NCBI GenBank assembly: GCA_025935755.1
Contig: JAICUQ010000013.1
Span: forward strand, 1 to 38,327
Reading direction: 5' to 3'
Length of the DNA: 38,327 nt
Source of the DNA: Chthoniobacterales bacterium
GTDB taxonomy: Bacteria; Verrucomicrobiota; Verrucomicrobiia; Chthoniobacterales; UBA10450
This document shows positions 1-7,476 of the stretch, piece by piece. The notes below the pieces were generated by a model. That model made no database searches, was not told where the DNA came from, and saw only the letters and a list, made by a program, of their open reading frames with translations. The translations under genes and the position numbers were made by a program. Every line of letters starts with the position of its first letter. Position 1 is the stretch's first letter.

Positions 1-225
1 AATCCCAATGATCCGTGTGATCTGTGCAATCCGTGCTTCAATTGATTTTGTCTGAGACCGCCCCGCAGGATTCGTGCGAATTTGTGTCCATCGTGGTTAC
101 GTTCCAAATGCCAAATTCCAATGATCCGTGTGATCTGTGCAATCCGTGGTTGAATTGATTTTTTCTGAGACCGCCCCACAGGATTCGTGTCATCTGTGCA
201 ATCCGTGGTTCAATTGATTTAAGAA
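1..225. repeat. Direct repeats of an ATCCGTG/TCTGTGCAATCCGTGG type
   Basis: A unit of about 72 bp beginning CCAATGATCCGTGTG and ending near GGATTCGTG occurs at 5-76 and again at 118-187, exactly 113 bp apart. A partial third copy of the TCTGTGCAATCCGTGG core follows at 181-222. Between them (71-98) lies a related ATTCGTG/TGTCCATCGTGGTT segment whose reverse-complement relative appears at 17640-17672. No gene is visible up to 263. The unit looks like a noncoding dispersed repeat; its function is unknown. Confidence 0.75.
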
Positions 226-263
226 TTTAACCATTTAACAATCCCCTCGGACTCTAAAACCCG

Positions 264-1019
264 TCACAAGCCCGTTGGACAATCGATAAATTCCCATGGC
301 GCTTTGAACCGTTTTGAGAGATGTGCAGCGAGTTCTTTTACACCGAATACTTCGGTCGCGTAATGACCACCGAGGAGAAGATTGATGCCGAGCTCTTCGG
401 CAGCAACCGCGGCCCAATGCGGCGCTTCCCCGGTGATGAATGTGTCGATTGCTTCGTCTGCGACACGGTAAATTTCGGAACCGGCTGCTCCGGTCACAAG
501 GCCAATCGCGCGCGTCTTCTTTGGGCCGAAACCGAAAGTTTTCACCGGACCATTTAACGCATTTTCCAATTTACGGATGAGTTCACCGCGTTGCAGCGAC
601 GCGCGAATTATTAAACCGGCCGGCTGTCCCTTTTCTTCCAAAAACGGTTTGGGAGATTTCAGTCCCAAGGCCCTAACAAGTTGTGCGTTGTTGCCGATCT
701 GTGGATGGATATCAAGCGGAAGATGCGCGCTGTAAAGCGCGATGTCGTTTTCAAAAGCGAGTTGCAGTTGCCGGCGCAACGCACCTTGTATCGGCTGCAA
801 CCCTGGCCAGAATAAACCGTGATGGACGATTAGGAAATCGATGTCTCGCTTGATCGCCTCGGTCAAAACACGCGTCGAAACATCAACCGCCGCGCCGATA
901 TGAGTAACCCGGCCGGAATTTTCGATCTGCAGGCCATTCAGCGCATTGTCCCAATCGCCGACGTCTCGGATCCGCAAAAACCGGTCGGTATAACTGACAA
1001 TCTCGCAAAGTGACGCCAT
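264..1019 (-). CDS. Nif3-like dinuclear metal-centre protein (DUF34/YbgI family)
   Basis: This 251-residue protein matches the Nif3/YbgI (DUF34) family over its full usual length. The expected metal-ligand positions are visible: the HHG pair at residues 66-67, His99 and Asp103 in the SAHLPLD segment, and His219 with Glu223 in the GGHYATEVFG segment near the C-terminus. Family members form toroidal hexamers with two metal ions per subunit. They are linked to GTP cyclohydrolase-like or metal-chaperone roles, but the physiological reaction is not settled. The protein is probably cytoplasmic, as no signal peptide or membrane segment is seen. The ATG at 1017-1019 is the natural start because the conserved N-terminal helix (DRFLRI) follows directly. 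It stands alone on the minus strand between two repeat-filled spacers. Confidence 0.93.
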   Translation of the reverse strand: MASLCEIVSYTDRFLRIRDVGDWDNALNGLQIENSGRVTHIGAAVDVSTRVLTEAIKRDIDFLIVHHGLFWPGLQPIQGALRRQLQLAFENDIALYSAHLPLDIHPQIGNNAQLVRALGLKSPKPFLEEKGQPAGLIIRASLQRGELIRKLENALNGPVKTFGFGPKKTRAIGLVTGAAGSEIYRVADEAIDTFITGEAPHWAAVAAEELGINLLLGGHYATEVFGVKELAAHLSKRFKAPWEFIDCPTGL

Positions 1020-1451
1020 GAGTGATTATTGAATCTCAAGATTTAAATCCCAAGTTCCCAAATCCCAAGCAACTCTCAAATGCTCGAAGCGCAGCATCGT
1101 GTCAGGGTGAATATGTTCGGCAGGATGCCGAACAGCGCACGCAAGATGCGTGCGCTCCCAAAGCTGCCCGAACGGTTTGCATGAAGTGTTTTGGGGTGCG
1201 GAGGTACTCCGCCGCTTTCACGTTATGGTTCGTAAATCATGCTGGTTGAGCGAAGTCACCAAACTCTTTGAGATCAAAATTACAAATCCCGACAACCAAA
1301 TCCCAAACATCAAAATCGAAACGGACGCGAGGAGGCGTCGCACTGAATGAATCGCTAAATTGCAGGGCGTCTGTGTCAGACGCCATCTTCAACCGTTATC
1401 CCTCGCCACAGTGCTTCACACAGCGATGCAGGCGCGGCGTGTCATCCGTTG
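1020..1451. repeat. Repeat-mosaic spacer with four hairpin types
   Basis: No credible gene is present. The spacer contains a TGTTCGGCA/TGCCGAACA hairpin (1114-1134, 9-bp stem, 3-nt loop) followed at once by GCGCACGCA/TGCGTGCGC (1135-1155). Next come GCGGAG/CTCCGC (1198-1212) and the perfect hairpin GGCGTCTGTGTCAGACGCC (1366-1384). Stretches of AAATCCCAAGTTCCCAAAT type flank these. The same elements recur in a different order in the spacer at 3054-3500. Confidence 0.8.
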
Positions 1452-3053
1452 TCAAGATCCCTGCGTGTTGGGGTTTGCTGCCGCAGGCAGTGTCACTCCA
1501 TAAATCATGACGCGCCCTTCGATCCCACGAACTTCCTGTGGCGGCAGCTCCTCGAATTGGAATGAGTCCCGTGCTCGATCGTGGACTGCTGCGGTAACGA
1601 GCAAAGGTCTGCCAACGCTTTTTGTCAGGCCCTGGATACGAGAAGCGATGTTCACCGTGCTTCCAATCGCAGTAAACTCGAGCCTTTCCGGCGAACCGAC
1701 GCTGCCCACAATGGCCGGGCCGGAATGGATTCCGATTCCAATCTGAATCGGGGCGCGCTTCTTCGCTGCCAGCTCGTCATTTAAACCTTGAACCGCGCAC
1801 ATGATTTCACACCCTGCCGAAACAGCATCACGGGCATGATTCGAACCAGGATCGCCTGCTCCAAAGATGGCCATGAAACCGTCGCCCAAATATTTGTTCA
1901 CCATACCGCGATGTTCTTCTTCAACCGCCCCCACGCTTACTCGAAAGAAATCATTCATGATCTCCACGATCTCGGCAGGCGGCGACGAGCTGGCGCGGGC
2001 GGTCCACGAACGCATATCGACGAACATGACGGTGATTTCTTCCTCGACGCCGCTCAATCCCGGGTCGCGCGCAAGAATCCGTTCCGCGGCACGTCTGCCT
2101 ACGTGCAAGCCGAATGTCTGACGCAATTTTTCTTTGTCCCTGAGCTCGCGCACCATCTGATCGAATTCACAGAGCAACCGGCCGAATTCATCGGGACGCC
2201 GGGCGCCTGCCCGACCGAGATCGACGGATAAATTCCCGCGCGAAACGGCGTCAGCTGCCGTGCGCAGTTGATCGATCGGTTTCGCCACGAGGCGGCTCAT
2301 CATTAGCGCGGTGAAAATTCCAAATGCAATGCCGACCAAGCCGACGAAAACTGCAAGCCACGCCGCATTCGTTGCGGATGAGTGCGGCGCTAACAGCAAC
2401 AATAAAAGCGACGCAATCGGGCAGATCGATGCTGAAACCGCCCATGCGATTCCGCGGCCGCGCAGCGATAACGTGAAAATATTCGGCGTGCGATCGGCGC
2501 GTTCATGCTGAAAGAAAGCGGGAAACAATCCCCATTGACTGGCCAGCTCCACCAGAAAAAACGAATGCGTCACCGCGATGAACCCCGACACACAGAACGA
2601 AATCGGCAGGTGCCAGAGCAAACGGGGATCCAACGGATATTGGACTTGAAGCAGCGCGCCGATGAAAACCGGTATGCACAGGAACCAGGCGACGCCGCAC
2701 ACCGCCGCTGCAAACCACGGCAAATGAATCAAGCGGCGCCGGGCGGGGGTGAGTTCCTGTAGCGGCAGTGTGTTACCGCCCGGGTCCGCCTCAAGCTGAT
2801 GAAACAGATCCCGAAACGAAAAAATTTGTTTTACCCATAGATAGACGCCGATCGGGTAAACAACGGCGTTGTAAACGGCAACGGTGAGGAAGAAACGTTG
2901 CCGCAACGCAGGAGTGAACATTGGCTCGATAACCGTCGCGTTGTACCAGATGTTGAACGCGCTTCCGAGAATTTGTGGAATCACCGGCGCCAGCGCCGTG
3001 AGCAAAAGCCCGTAACGCGCGCGAACTTTGTCTGTTTCAGCTCCTGTGGCCAC
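1452..3053 (-). CDS. Membrane-bound class III adenylate/guanylate cyclase with HAMP domain
   Basis: This 533-residue protein is predicted to make a cyclic nucleotide (probably cAMP) in response to a membrane or periplasmic signal. The N-terminal half has about six hydrophobic segments (roughly 15-35, 54-75, 111-135, 148-170, 201-222, 230-252). A HAMP-like linker follows (about 250-305), then a class III cyclase domain (about 335-520). Metal ligands are Asp346 (FVDMRSW) and Asp391 (YLGDGF). Lys387 is the likely adenine contact, and the transition-state Asn468 and Arg472 lie in TVNIASR. Thr461 occupies the purine-specifying position usually held by Asp in class IIIa enzymes, which is the class IIIb arrangement. 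All catalytic residues look intact. A cyclic-nucleotide effector is not encoded nearby. Confidence 0.93.
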   Translation of the reverse strand: MATGAETDKVRARYGLLLTALAPVIPQILGSAFNIWYNATVIEPMFTPALRQRFFLTVAVYNAVVYPIGVYLWVKQIFSFRDLFHQLEADPGGNTLPLQELTPARRRLIHLPWFAAAVCGVAWFLCIPVFIGALLQVQYPLDPRLLWHLPISFCVSGFIAVTHSFFLVELASQWGLFPAFFQHERADRTPNIFTLSLRGRGIAWAVSASICPIASLLLLLLAPHSSATNAAWLAVFVGLVGIAFGIFTALMMSRLVAKPIDQLRTAADAVSRGNLSVDLGRAGARRPDEFGRLLCEFDQMVRELRDKEKLRQTFGLHVGRRAAERILARDPGLSGVEEEITVMFVDMRSWTARASSSPPAEIVEIMNDFFRVSVGAVEEEHRGMVNKYLGDGFMAIFGAGDPGSNHARDAVSAGCEIMCAVQGLNDELAAKKRAPIQIGIGIHSGPAIVGSVGSPERLEFTAIGSTVNIASRIQGLTKSVGRPLLVTAAVHDRARDSFQFEELPPQEVRGIEGRVMIYGVTLPAAANPNTQGS

Positions 3054-3500
3054 AGGGTAAGTTGATTGACGTTCGTTGAGTTTCTCGCGCGAAATCCCAA
3101 TCGGCGTCGAGAAAAATCCGCAAACTCATGTTCTAACTGAACGTGCCTTCACAAAAGCTTTGCGAAACATTTCGCGCGAACTGCTTTTGGAGTGCCGCGG
3201 TGCTCCGCCGCTTTCATGCAGTGGATCGCAAACACGCCGCTTCGGCGAACTCACAAAATCTCCTCGCGCGAAATCCCAAATGCCAAGTTCCAAATCCCAA
3301 ACAAATCTCGAATGCACAAATTAAAAGCGCCGCGAGGACGCGTCGCAATGATTGTGTTCGGCAGGATGCCGAACACCGCACGCAAGATACGTGCGCTCCC
3401 AAAGCTTCGCGGAAAAAGGTTTCGCCGCCGTTGAACCGATAAATCATTGAATGATTGAATCGCTAAATCATTCTATTGCTGAATTTGCAGGGCGTCTGTC
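3054..3500. repeat. Repeat-mosaic spacer related to 1020-1451
   Basis: No gene is supported. The spacer holds a degenerate GCCGCGG/CCGCCGC hairpin (about 3193-3212), CCAAATGCCAAGTTCCAAATC-type runs, and a perfect 10-bp hairpin GTGTTCGGCA/TGCCGAACAC (3354-3376). CGCACG/CGTGCG follows, then GAATCGCTAAAT and TTGCAG immediately before the GGCGTCTG-type hairpin at 3491-3509. The GAATCGCTAAAT..TTGCAG plus hairpin block also occurs at 1348-1384. Confidence 0.78.
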
Positions 3501-3509
3501 TCAGACGGC
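3491..3509. repeat. GGCGTCTG-type hairpin supplying a stop codon
   Basis: GGCGTCTGTCTCAGACGGC is a one-mismatch copy of the 19-bp palindrome found perfectly at 1366-1384 and 38206-38224, and with one mismatch at 22156-22174. Here the TGA of the minus-strand hydrolase (complement of 3501-3503) lies inside the hairpin, so the repeat defines the 3' end of that gene. It could act as a terminator or an mRNA-stabilising 3' stem, but no T-tract is visible. Confidence 0.8.
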
Positions 3510-4667
3510 ATTGATAAGCGTCATCCCTACCCGCAGTTGCTTCCCACAGCGATGAAGGCAGGCGTGTGATCCGTGATCGATATATTTGGGGTTTGGAAAT
3601 TTACCTTTCCGATTTTCTGCCTTCGGCAGCGTCCATGGCCGGAAATAATCCAGCAGGATCAGGCGGCTTTTGTTCTGCTGTGCACACTCGCGTTGCACAA
3701 AAGAAAAATCGCTGAGCGGCGCAAATTGAAATCCCGCGCTTAACGGACGGAAGAAATCATCCTGATGACTCGGCAGAATGTAACGCGGTTGCAGGCGCGC
3801 AAGCGCCATGCGCAACCGAGCACGCGAATCCGGTAAGGCCACTCCGAGAACCGCCAGATCAACCTGCTCGTTAGGCGGCAGCTGCGCGGCCGTTCCTCCC
3901 GAGTCGATGTAAATCCGCTGCCCGTTCACTTCGATTAAAAATGCAAGCGGTTGTCCGCAGACCCAGTCAGCCGCGCGTTGCGGCGACTCCTCCTTCACGA
4001 GGGCTTCGGCAGCCAGGTCGGCTTCCGAGTGCGGTTGATCGTATGGGACTTTGCCGAACAGCCGGTCGTGTGCAGCGGATAGCACGCGAATTTTCCACGG
4101 ACCGACCCGGCGCACATCTCCGGGTCTGACCGCATCAGCGGATAAACCGTTCGCATCCGGCATTCGCCGGATCAGACTGACACTCGTTGGCGAGGCGATG
4201 AGACGCGCTCTGGTCTTTGCCATCACAGCCGCGACATCCAGCAAGTGATCGAAATGTCCGTGCGTGACCAGAACCGCGTCAGTGCGGCAATTGCGGCACG
4301 CGAGATGACGCAGCCCATTATCAATGCGGGTGGCGTTCGGTTGGATGTGCGAACCGAGCGCTACCCTCCACAGGTCCACGCGCGAGAAGTAGGGATCGAC
4401 AAGCAATACGTGCCGATTGAATTCGAATTGGTAACCGTTCGTGCCGAGATAAGTCACGCGTACGCTGTCGCGGGCTGCACCTTTGGAATCGGCGACCACC
4501 AGATGGGGATACGAGCCGAGTCCGGCACCAAGAGCTTGCGTTGCAAACCCGAGGAAAACGAAAAAACAGCGCATCGCACGACGAATAACGCGAACGTCAC
4601 GGATGTGGAAGCAGAAGCTGGCAGCCTTCCCGCTTGCGAGTTTCTGCAATTTAGCTCTCTTCGTCAC
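3501..4667 (-). CDS. Secreted metallo-beta-lactamase-fold hydrolase (UlaG/RomA-like)
   Basis: The protein carries the metal-binding HxHxDH motif of the metallo-beta-lactamase fold (His136, His138, Asp140, His141), after a beta-strand region with VTYLGTNGYQF and LLVDPYFSR. This is typical of the UlaG/RomA-like branch of metal-dependent hydrolases. The substrate cannot be deduced. The GTG at 4667 has an AGGGAC sequence about 6 nt upstream. However, an ATG at 4572-4574 (residue 32) would begin with MRCFFVFLGFATQALGAG, a convincing signal peptide, and I think that start more likely; the protein would then be exported. The last 40 or so residues (after PWTLPKAENRKG) are encoded by spacer-like repeat DNA and end inside a dispersed hairpin, so the C-terminus is probably a non-conserved extension. 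Confidence 0.85.
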   Translation of the reverse strand: MTKRAKLQKLASGKAASFCFHIRDVRVIRRAMRCFFVFLGFATQALGAGLGSYPHLVVADSKGAARDSVRVTYLGTNGYQFEFNRHVLLVDPYFSRVDLWRVALGSHIQPNATRIDNGLRHLACRNCRTDAVLVTHGHFDHLLDVAAVMAKTRARLIASPTSVSLIRRMPDANGLSADAVRPGDVRRVGPWKIRVLSAAHDRLFGKVPYDQPHSEADLAAEALVKEESPQRAADWVCGQPLAFLIEVNGQRIYIDSGGTAAQLPPNEQVDLAVLGVALPDSRARLRMALARLQPRYILPSHQDDFFRPLSAGFQFAPLSDFSFVQRECAQQNKSRLILLDYFRPWTLPKAENRKGKFPNPKYIDHGSHACLHRCGKQLRVGMTLINAV

Positions 4668-4754
4668 AGATTGAGTCCCTCGTCCTCAGACCTTCCGGAG
4701 CGTTCCTGTTTTGACTCGACAACCGTAGCGCCGTCTTTGTAGCCTCAGGGTGCA

Positions 4755-5639
4755 ATGAAAATCAAAATGAAAAAACAAACAAACACATTCACAGCAATTT
4801 TACTCGGGCTTGGTTGCCTTGCGTTGTTCCCACAAGTGCAGGCGCTCACTCCACCACCGGACGGGTGTTATCCGGGTTTCACAACAGCGGAAGGATGCAA
4901 CGCGCTCCAGAACCTCACCAGTGGAGCTGGAAATACGGGCGTTGGTTGGTACGCGCTGTTTGGGACTTCCGATGGCAGCTTCAACACTGCCGTTGGCGCT
5001 GGAACTTTGGTTCTCAACAACTCCACTTCCAACACGGCAGTAGGCACCGCAGCCCTTTTGTTTAACACGGCAGGTGCGGGAAACACTGCTCTGGGAACAA
5101 CCGCCCTCATCAACAACGATAATGGTTCCAACAACACCGCTGTAGGCGCGTCTGCGCTGCAAAACAACACGAATGGCAGCAACATCATTGCGATCGGCGC
5201 TAACGCGGGTACCGATCCAAACATCGTCAGTAATAATGTCTACATCGGCGATGTCGGTTTTCCGGGCGATGAAAACGTGCTTTCGATCGGCGGCATCGCG
5301 GCCAGCGGAATCGATTACACCGCCACGTACATTGGTGGTGTCTTCGGAGCGCAGGTCAATTCTGGAAGCGCCGTCCCTGTATACGTAGATACCGACGGGC
5401 ACCTGGGCACAGCCCTGGTGAACGGCAGTGCCAAGCTGAGAACGCGTAGCCCCAAAGGCGCCCACTCCCAGGGGACAGTCAACGAATTCCAAAAGCAACA
5501 AAAGAGAATCGCGCAACTGGAAAGCAGTGTTGCGAAGCTGATGGCGACGGTGAAAGAGCAGGCCGCGCAAATTGAAAAAGTGAGTGCTCAGTTGGAGTTG
5601 CAGAAGCCTGCCCAACGAGTGGTGGCGAATAAAGAGTAG
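4755..5639 (+). CDS. Secreted NTAVG-repeat protein, S74 domain lost (paralogue 1)
   Basis: This 294-residue protein begins with a signal peptide (about residues 1-30, ending VQA). A conserved module containing DGCYPGFTTAEGC follows, then five repeats of 17 (one of 16) residues of the form NTAVGxxALxxNTxGxx (4932-5183). These resemble the left-handed beta-roll of YadA-like head domains. A spacer with YIGGVFG, VDTDGHLGT and a C-terminal coiled coil (about 235-285) complete it. In the neighbouring paralogues the segment after DGKLGT is a peptidase S74 domain; here it is replaced by about 20 unrelated residues, so no self-cleaving chaperone is present. AGGG at 4747-4750 is a short-spaced ribosome site for ATG 4755; ATG 4767 aligns better with paralogue 3. 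The role is probably surface or extracellular; its partner is unknown. Confidence 0.85.
   Translation: MKIKMKKQTNTFTAILLGLGCLALFPQVQALTPPPDGCYPGFTTAEGCNALQNLTSGAGNTGVGWYALFGTSDGSFNTAVGAGTLVLNNSTSNTAVGTAALLFNTAGAGNTALGTTALINNDNGSNNTAVGASALQNNTNGSNIIAIGANAGTDPNIVSNNVYIGDVGFPGDENVLSIGGIAASGIDYTATYIGGVFGAQVNSGSAVPVYVDTDGHLGTALVNGSAKLRTRSPKGAHSQGTVNEFQKQQKRIAQLESSVAKLMATVKEQAAQIEKVSAQLELQKPAQRVVANKE
4932..5183 (+). repeat. Five 51-bp coding repeats (17-residue NTAVG units)
   Basis: Units of 17, 16, 17, 17 and 17 codons, each starting at Asn-Thr with Gly at the fifth position and Ala-Leu near the ninth. The register is clear in the protein, while the DNA has diverged between units. This is the shortest array of the four paralogues. 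Confidence 0.85.
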
Positions 5640-5802
5640 CGCTCCTTTAGGATCCAGCTTTAGCCGTCGTTTGGGCATCCGCCACACGGGGGCCCGGCGT
5701 CTAAATCGCATCTCACCTGGATGTGCCGGTAGATCTTTGCCTGCATTTGCTCATTTTTATGGGTCGACAGAAGCGCTGAAGACTCGCTAACGTCGCCGGA
5801 CC
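5640..5802. other. Spacer between paralogues 1 and 2
   Basis: This 163-bp spacer has no gene. I see no strong promoter or terminator and no clear ribosome-binding site before ATG 5803. Cotranscription with the preceding paralogue is possible but unproven. Confidence 0.4.
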
Positions 5803-7296
5803 ATGAAACGAAAATATCGATTCACCTCCGTACTCATCCCCGTTAGCTGTTTCACGTTTGTCTTGCAAATGCAGGCAATCACCCCGACACCAGACGGCTG
5901 CTACCCCAATTTCACCACCGCTGAAGGCTGCAAAGCGCTTCAGAGCCTAACAAGTGGTGTCGCCAATACTGGAATCGGCTGGTACTCGCTTTTCGGTAAC
6001 ACCACCGGCAGCTATAACACTGCCGTTGGCGCCGGAGCGCTTGACCTCAATAACGCAGATAACAATACCGCTGTTGGTGTCGCCGCGCTTTTGCTGAACA
6101 CCACCGGCACGAACAATACGGCCAATGGAACGGCCGCCCTTGTTTTCAACGATTCGGGCGAGGGAAACACCGCCACCGGCGCGTTTTCGATGTACAGCAA
6201 TACCGCTGGCCAGTTCAACACCGCTAACGGCGAGTTTGCCCTCTATTTCAACACAAACGGTGAGCGCAATTCTGCCGTAGGTGACAGCGCGTTGTATCAG
6301 AATGTCGACGGTAACCGAAACACCGCCGTCGGGAACACGGCCCTCCTGATGAATACCAATGGAAACGACAACACGGCAGTGGGTGCAGGTGCGCTGTTTT
6401 CCAACACCGCCACTGGCAATACAGCGGTCGGCGCGAACGCGCTATCAGATAGTACCGTTGGTGATGGCGATACAGCCGTAGGTAACAACGCGCTTACGAC
6501 CAACACGACCGGGGAAGGCAACACCGCGGTCGGTTCCGGTGCGCTTTCCAGCAACGTAAATGGTAACGCTAACACCGCGATCGGTGACGTTGCGCTTGAT
6601 ACTAACACCAGCGGCACGGACAACACTGCGCTGGGATTTGCCGCTCTGATAAACAACCACACTGGGGATCAGAATACGGCCGTCGGCGTCAGAGCACTCC
6701 AATTTAACAACACCGGCACCGGCAACATCGCCCTGGGCAACGGCGCAGGGAGTGCCGTAACGAATGCCCAGAACGTGATCTGCATCGGAAACGGCATTGG
6801 TCAAAACGCGAGCAACAGTTGCTACATCGGACAGATCTTTGGAGCGACTTCATCCGGAGGAATTGGTGTTTTTGTTAATGCGGACGGCAAGCTTGGCACC
6901 GTGGTTTCTTCGCGTCGTTTCAAGCATGACATCAAACCAATGGAGCAATCCAGCGAAGTGATTTATCGACTCAACCCCGTGAGCTTCCGTTACAACGCGG
7001 AGGTTGAACCCACCCATCCTCTCGCTTTCGGCCTAATCGCGGAAGACGTGGAACAAGTTGACCCGAACTTGGTTGCGTACGACAAAGATGGCAGCGCTTT
7101 CAGCGTTCGCTACGACCAGGTGAATGCGATGTTACTCAATGAATTCCTTAAAGAACATCGGACCGTAAAGGCGCAGCAAAAGGAAATTGAGTCATTAAAA
7201 CAAGAGCTAAAGGAGCAAAGAGCGCTCATCGAAAAAGTCACCGCACGAATCGAAATAGATAAAGTTGCGGCGCGACCTGTCGTGGACGCGCTCTAA
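5803..7296 (+). CDS. Secreted NTAVG-repeat protein with S74 intramolecular chaperone (paralogue 2)
   Basis: This 497-residue protein has a signal peptide (1-27 or so, ending MQA), the DGCYPNFTTAEGC module, and 15 repeats of about 17 residues (5965-6723). A capping region with ICIG and SCYIG follows, then VNADGKLGTVV, and then a peptidase S74 domain. In S74 proteins of phage tail spikes a Ser-Lys pair cleaves the chain just before the Ser, after the C-terminal domain has helped a trimer fold. The equivalent pair here is Ser369 and Lys374 in SSRRFK. The conserved FGLIAEDVE and SVRYDQVNAMLLNEFLKEH segments follow, then a coiled coil (about 445-480). The likely product is a trimeric, fibrous, exported protein. 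No phage genes are nearby, so this is a chromosomal use of the fold. Confidence 0.9.
   Translation: MKRKYRFTSVLIPVSCFTFVLQMQAITPTPDGCYPNFTTAEGCKALQSLTSGVANTGIGWYSLFGNTTGSYNTAVGAGALDLNNADNNTAVGVAALLLNTTGTNNTANGTAALVFNDSGEGNTATGAFSMYSNTAGQFNTANGEFALYFNTNGERNSAVGDSALYQNVDGNRNTAVGNTALLMNTNGNDNTAVGAGALFSNTATGNTAVGANALSDSTVGDGDTAVGNNALTTNTTGEGNTAVGSGALSSNVNGNANTAIGDVALDTNTSGTDNTALGFAALINNHTGDQNTAVGVRALQFNNTGTGNIALGNGAGSAVTNAQNVICIGNGIGQNASNSCYIGQIFGATSSGGIGVFVNADGKLGTVVSSRRFKHDIKPMEQSSEVIYRLNPVSFRYNAEVEPTHPLAFGLIAEDVEQVDPNLVAYDKDGSAFSVRYDQVNAMLLNEFLKEHRTVKAQQKEIESLKQELKEQRALIEKVTARIEIDKVAARPVVDAL
5965..6723 (+). repeat. Fifteen 51-bp coding repeats in paralogue 2
   Basis: The stretch encodes 253 residues as 15 NTAVG-type units, mostly 17 residues long with two of 16. 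Its first six units are nearly identical in DNA sequence to those of paralogue 3, at a constant offset of 1677 bp. Confidence 0.88.
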
Positions 7297-7476
7297 ATCA
7301 AAAGACCGAGGCGTCGTCGTCGAAGTTGGCTTTCCTAACAACCGTGGCCAGGCGCTGCTCATTCGGCGTCTTCGTTCCGGCTTTAACCTCACAACCTACG
7401 TTTGTGTACTTTTGTGCATCGACAAGGGCGGGGAAAGATCGGTAATCTCCCAACCATGATCCAAACAGAATTCGAA
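7297..7476. other. Spacer between paralogues 2 and 3
   Basis: About 180 bp. GGGGAAAG at 7430-7437 is the only purine-rich stretch, but it lies about 19 nt from ATG 7456 and about 40 nt from ATG 7477. No confident promoter or terminator was seen. Confidence 0.35.

Noticed and set aside
4711-4743. Sigma-70-like promoter before paralogue 1 (TTGACT at 4711-4716)
   Set aside because: No acceptable -10 hexamer occurs at 16-18 bp spacing, so a single hexamer was not reported as a promoter.
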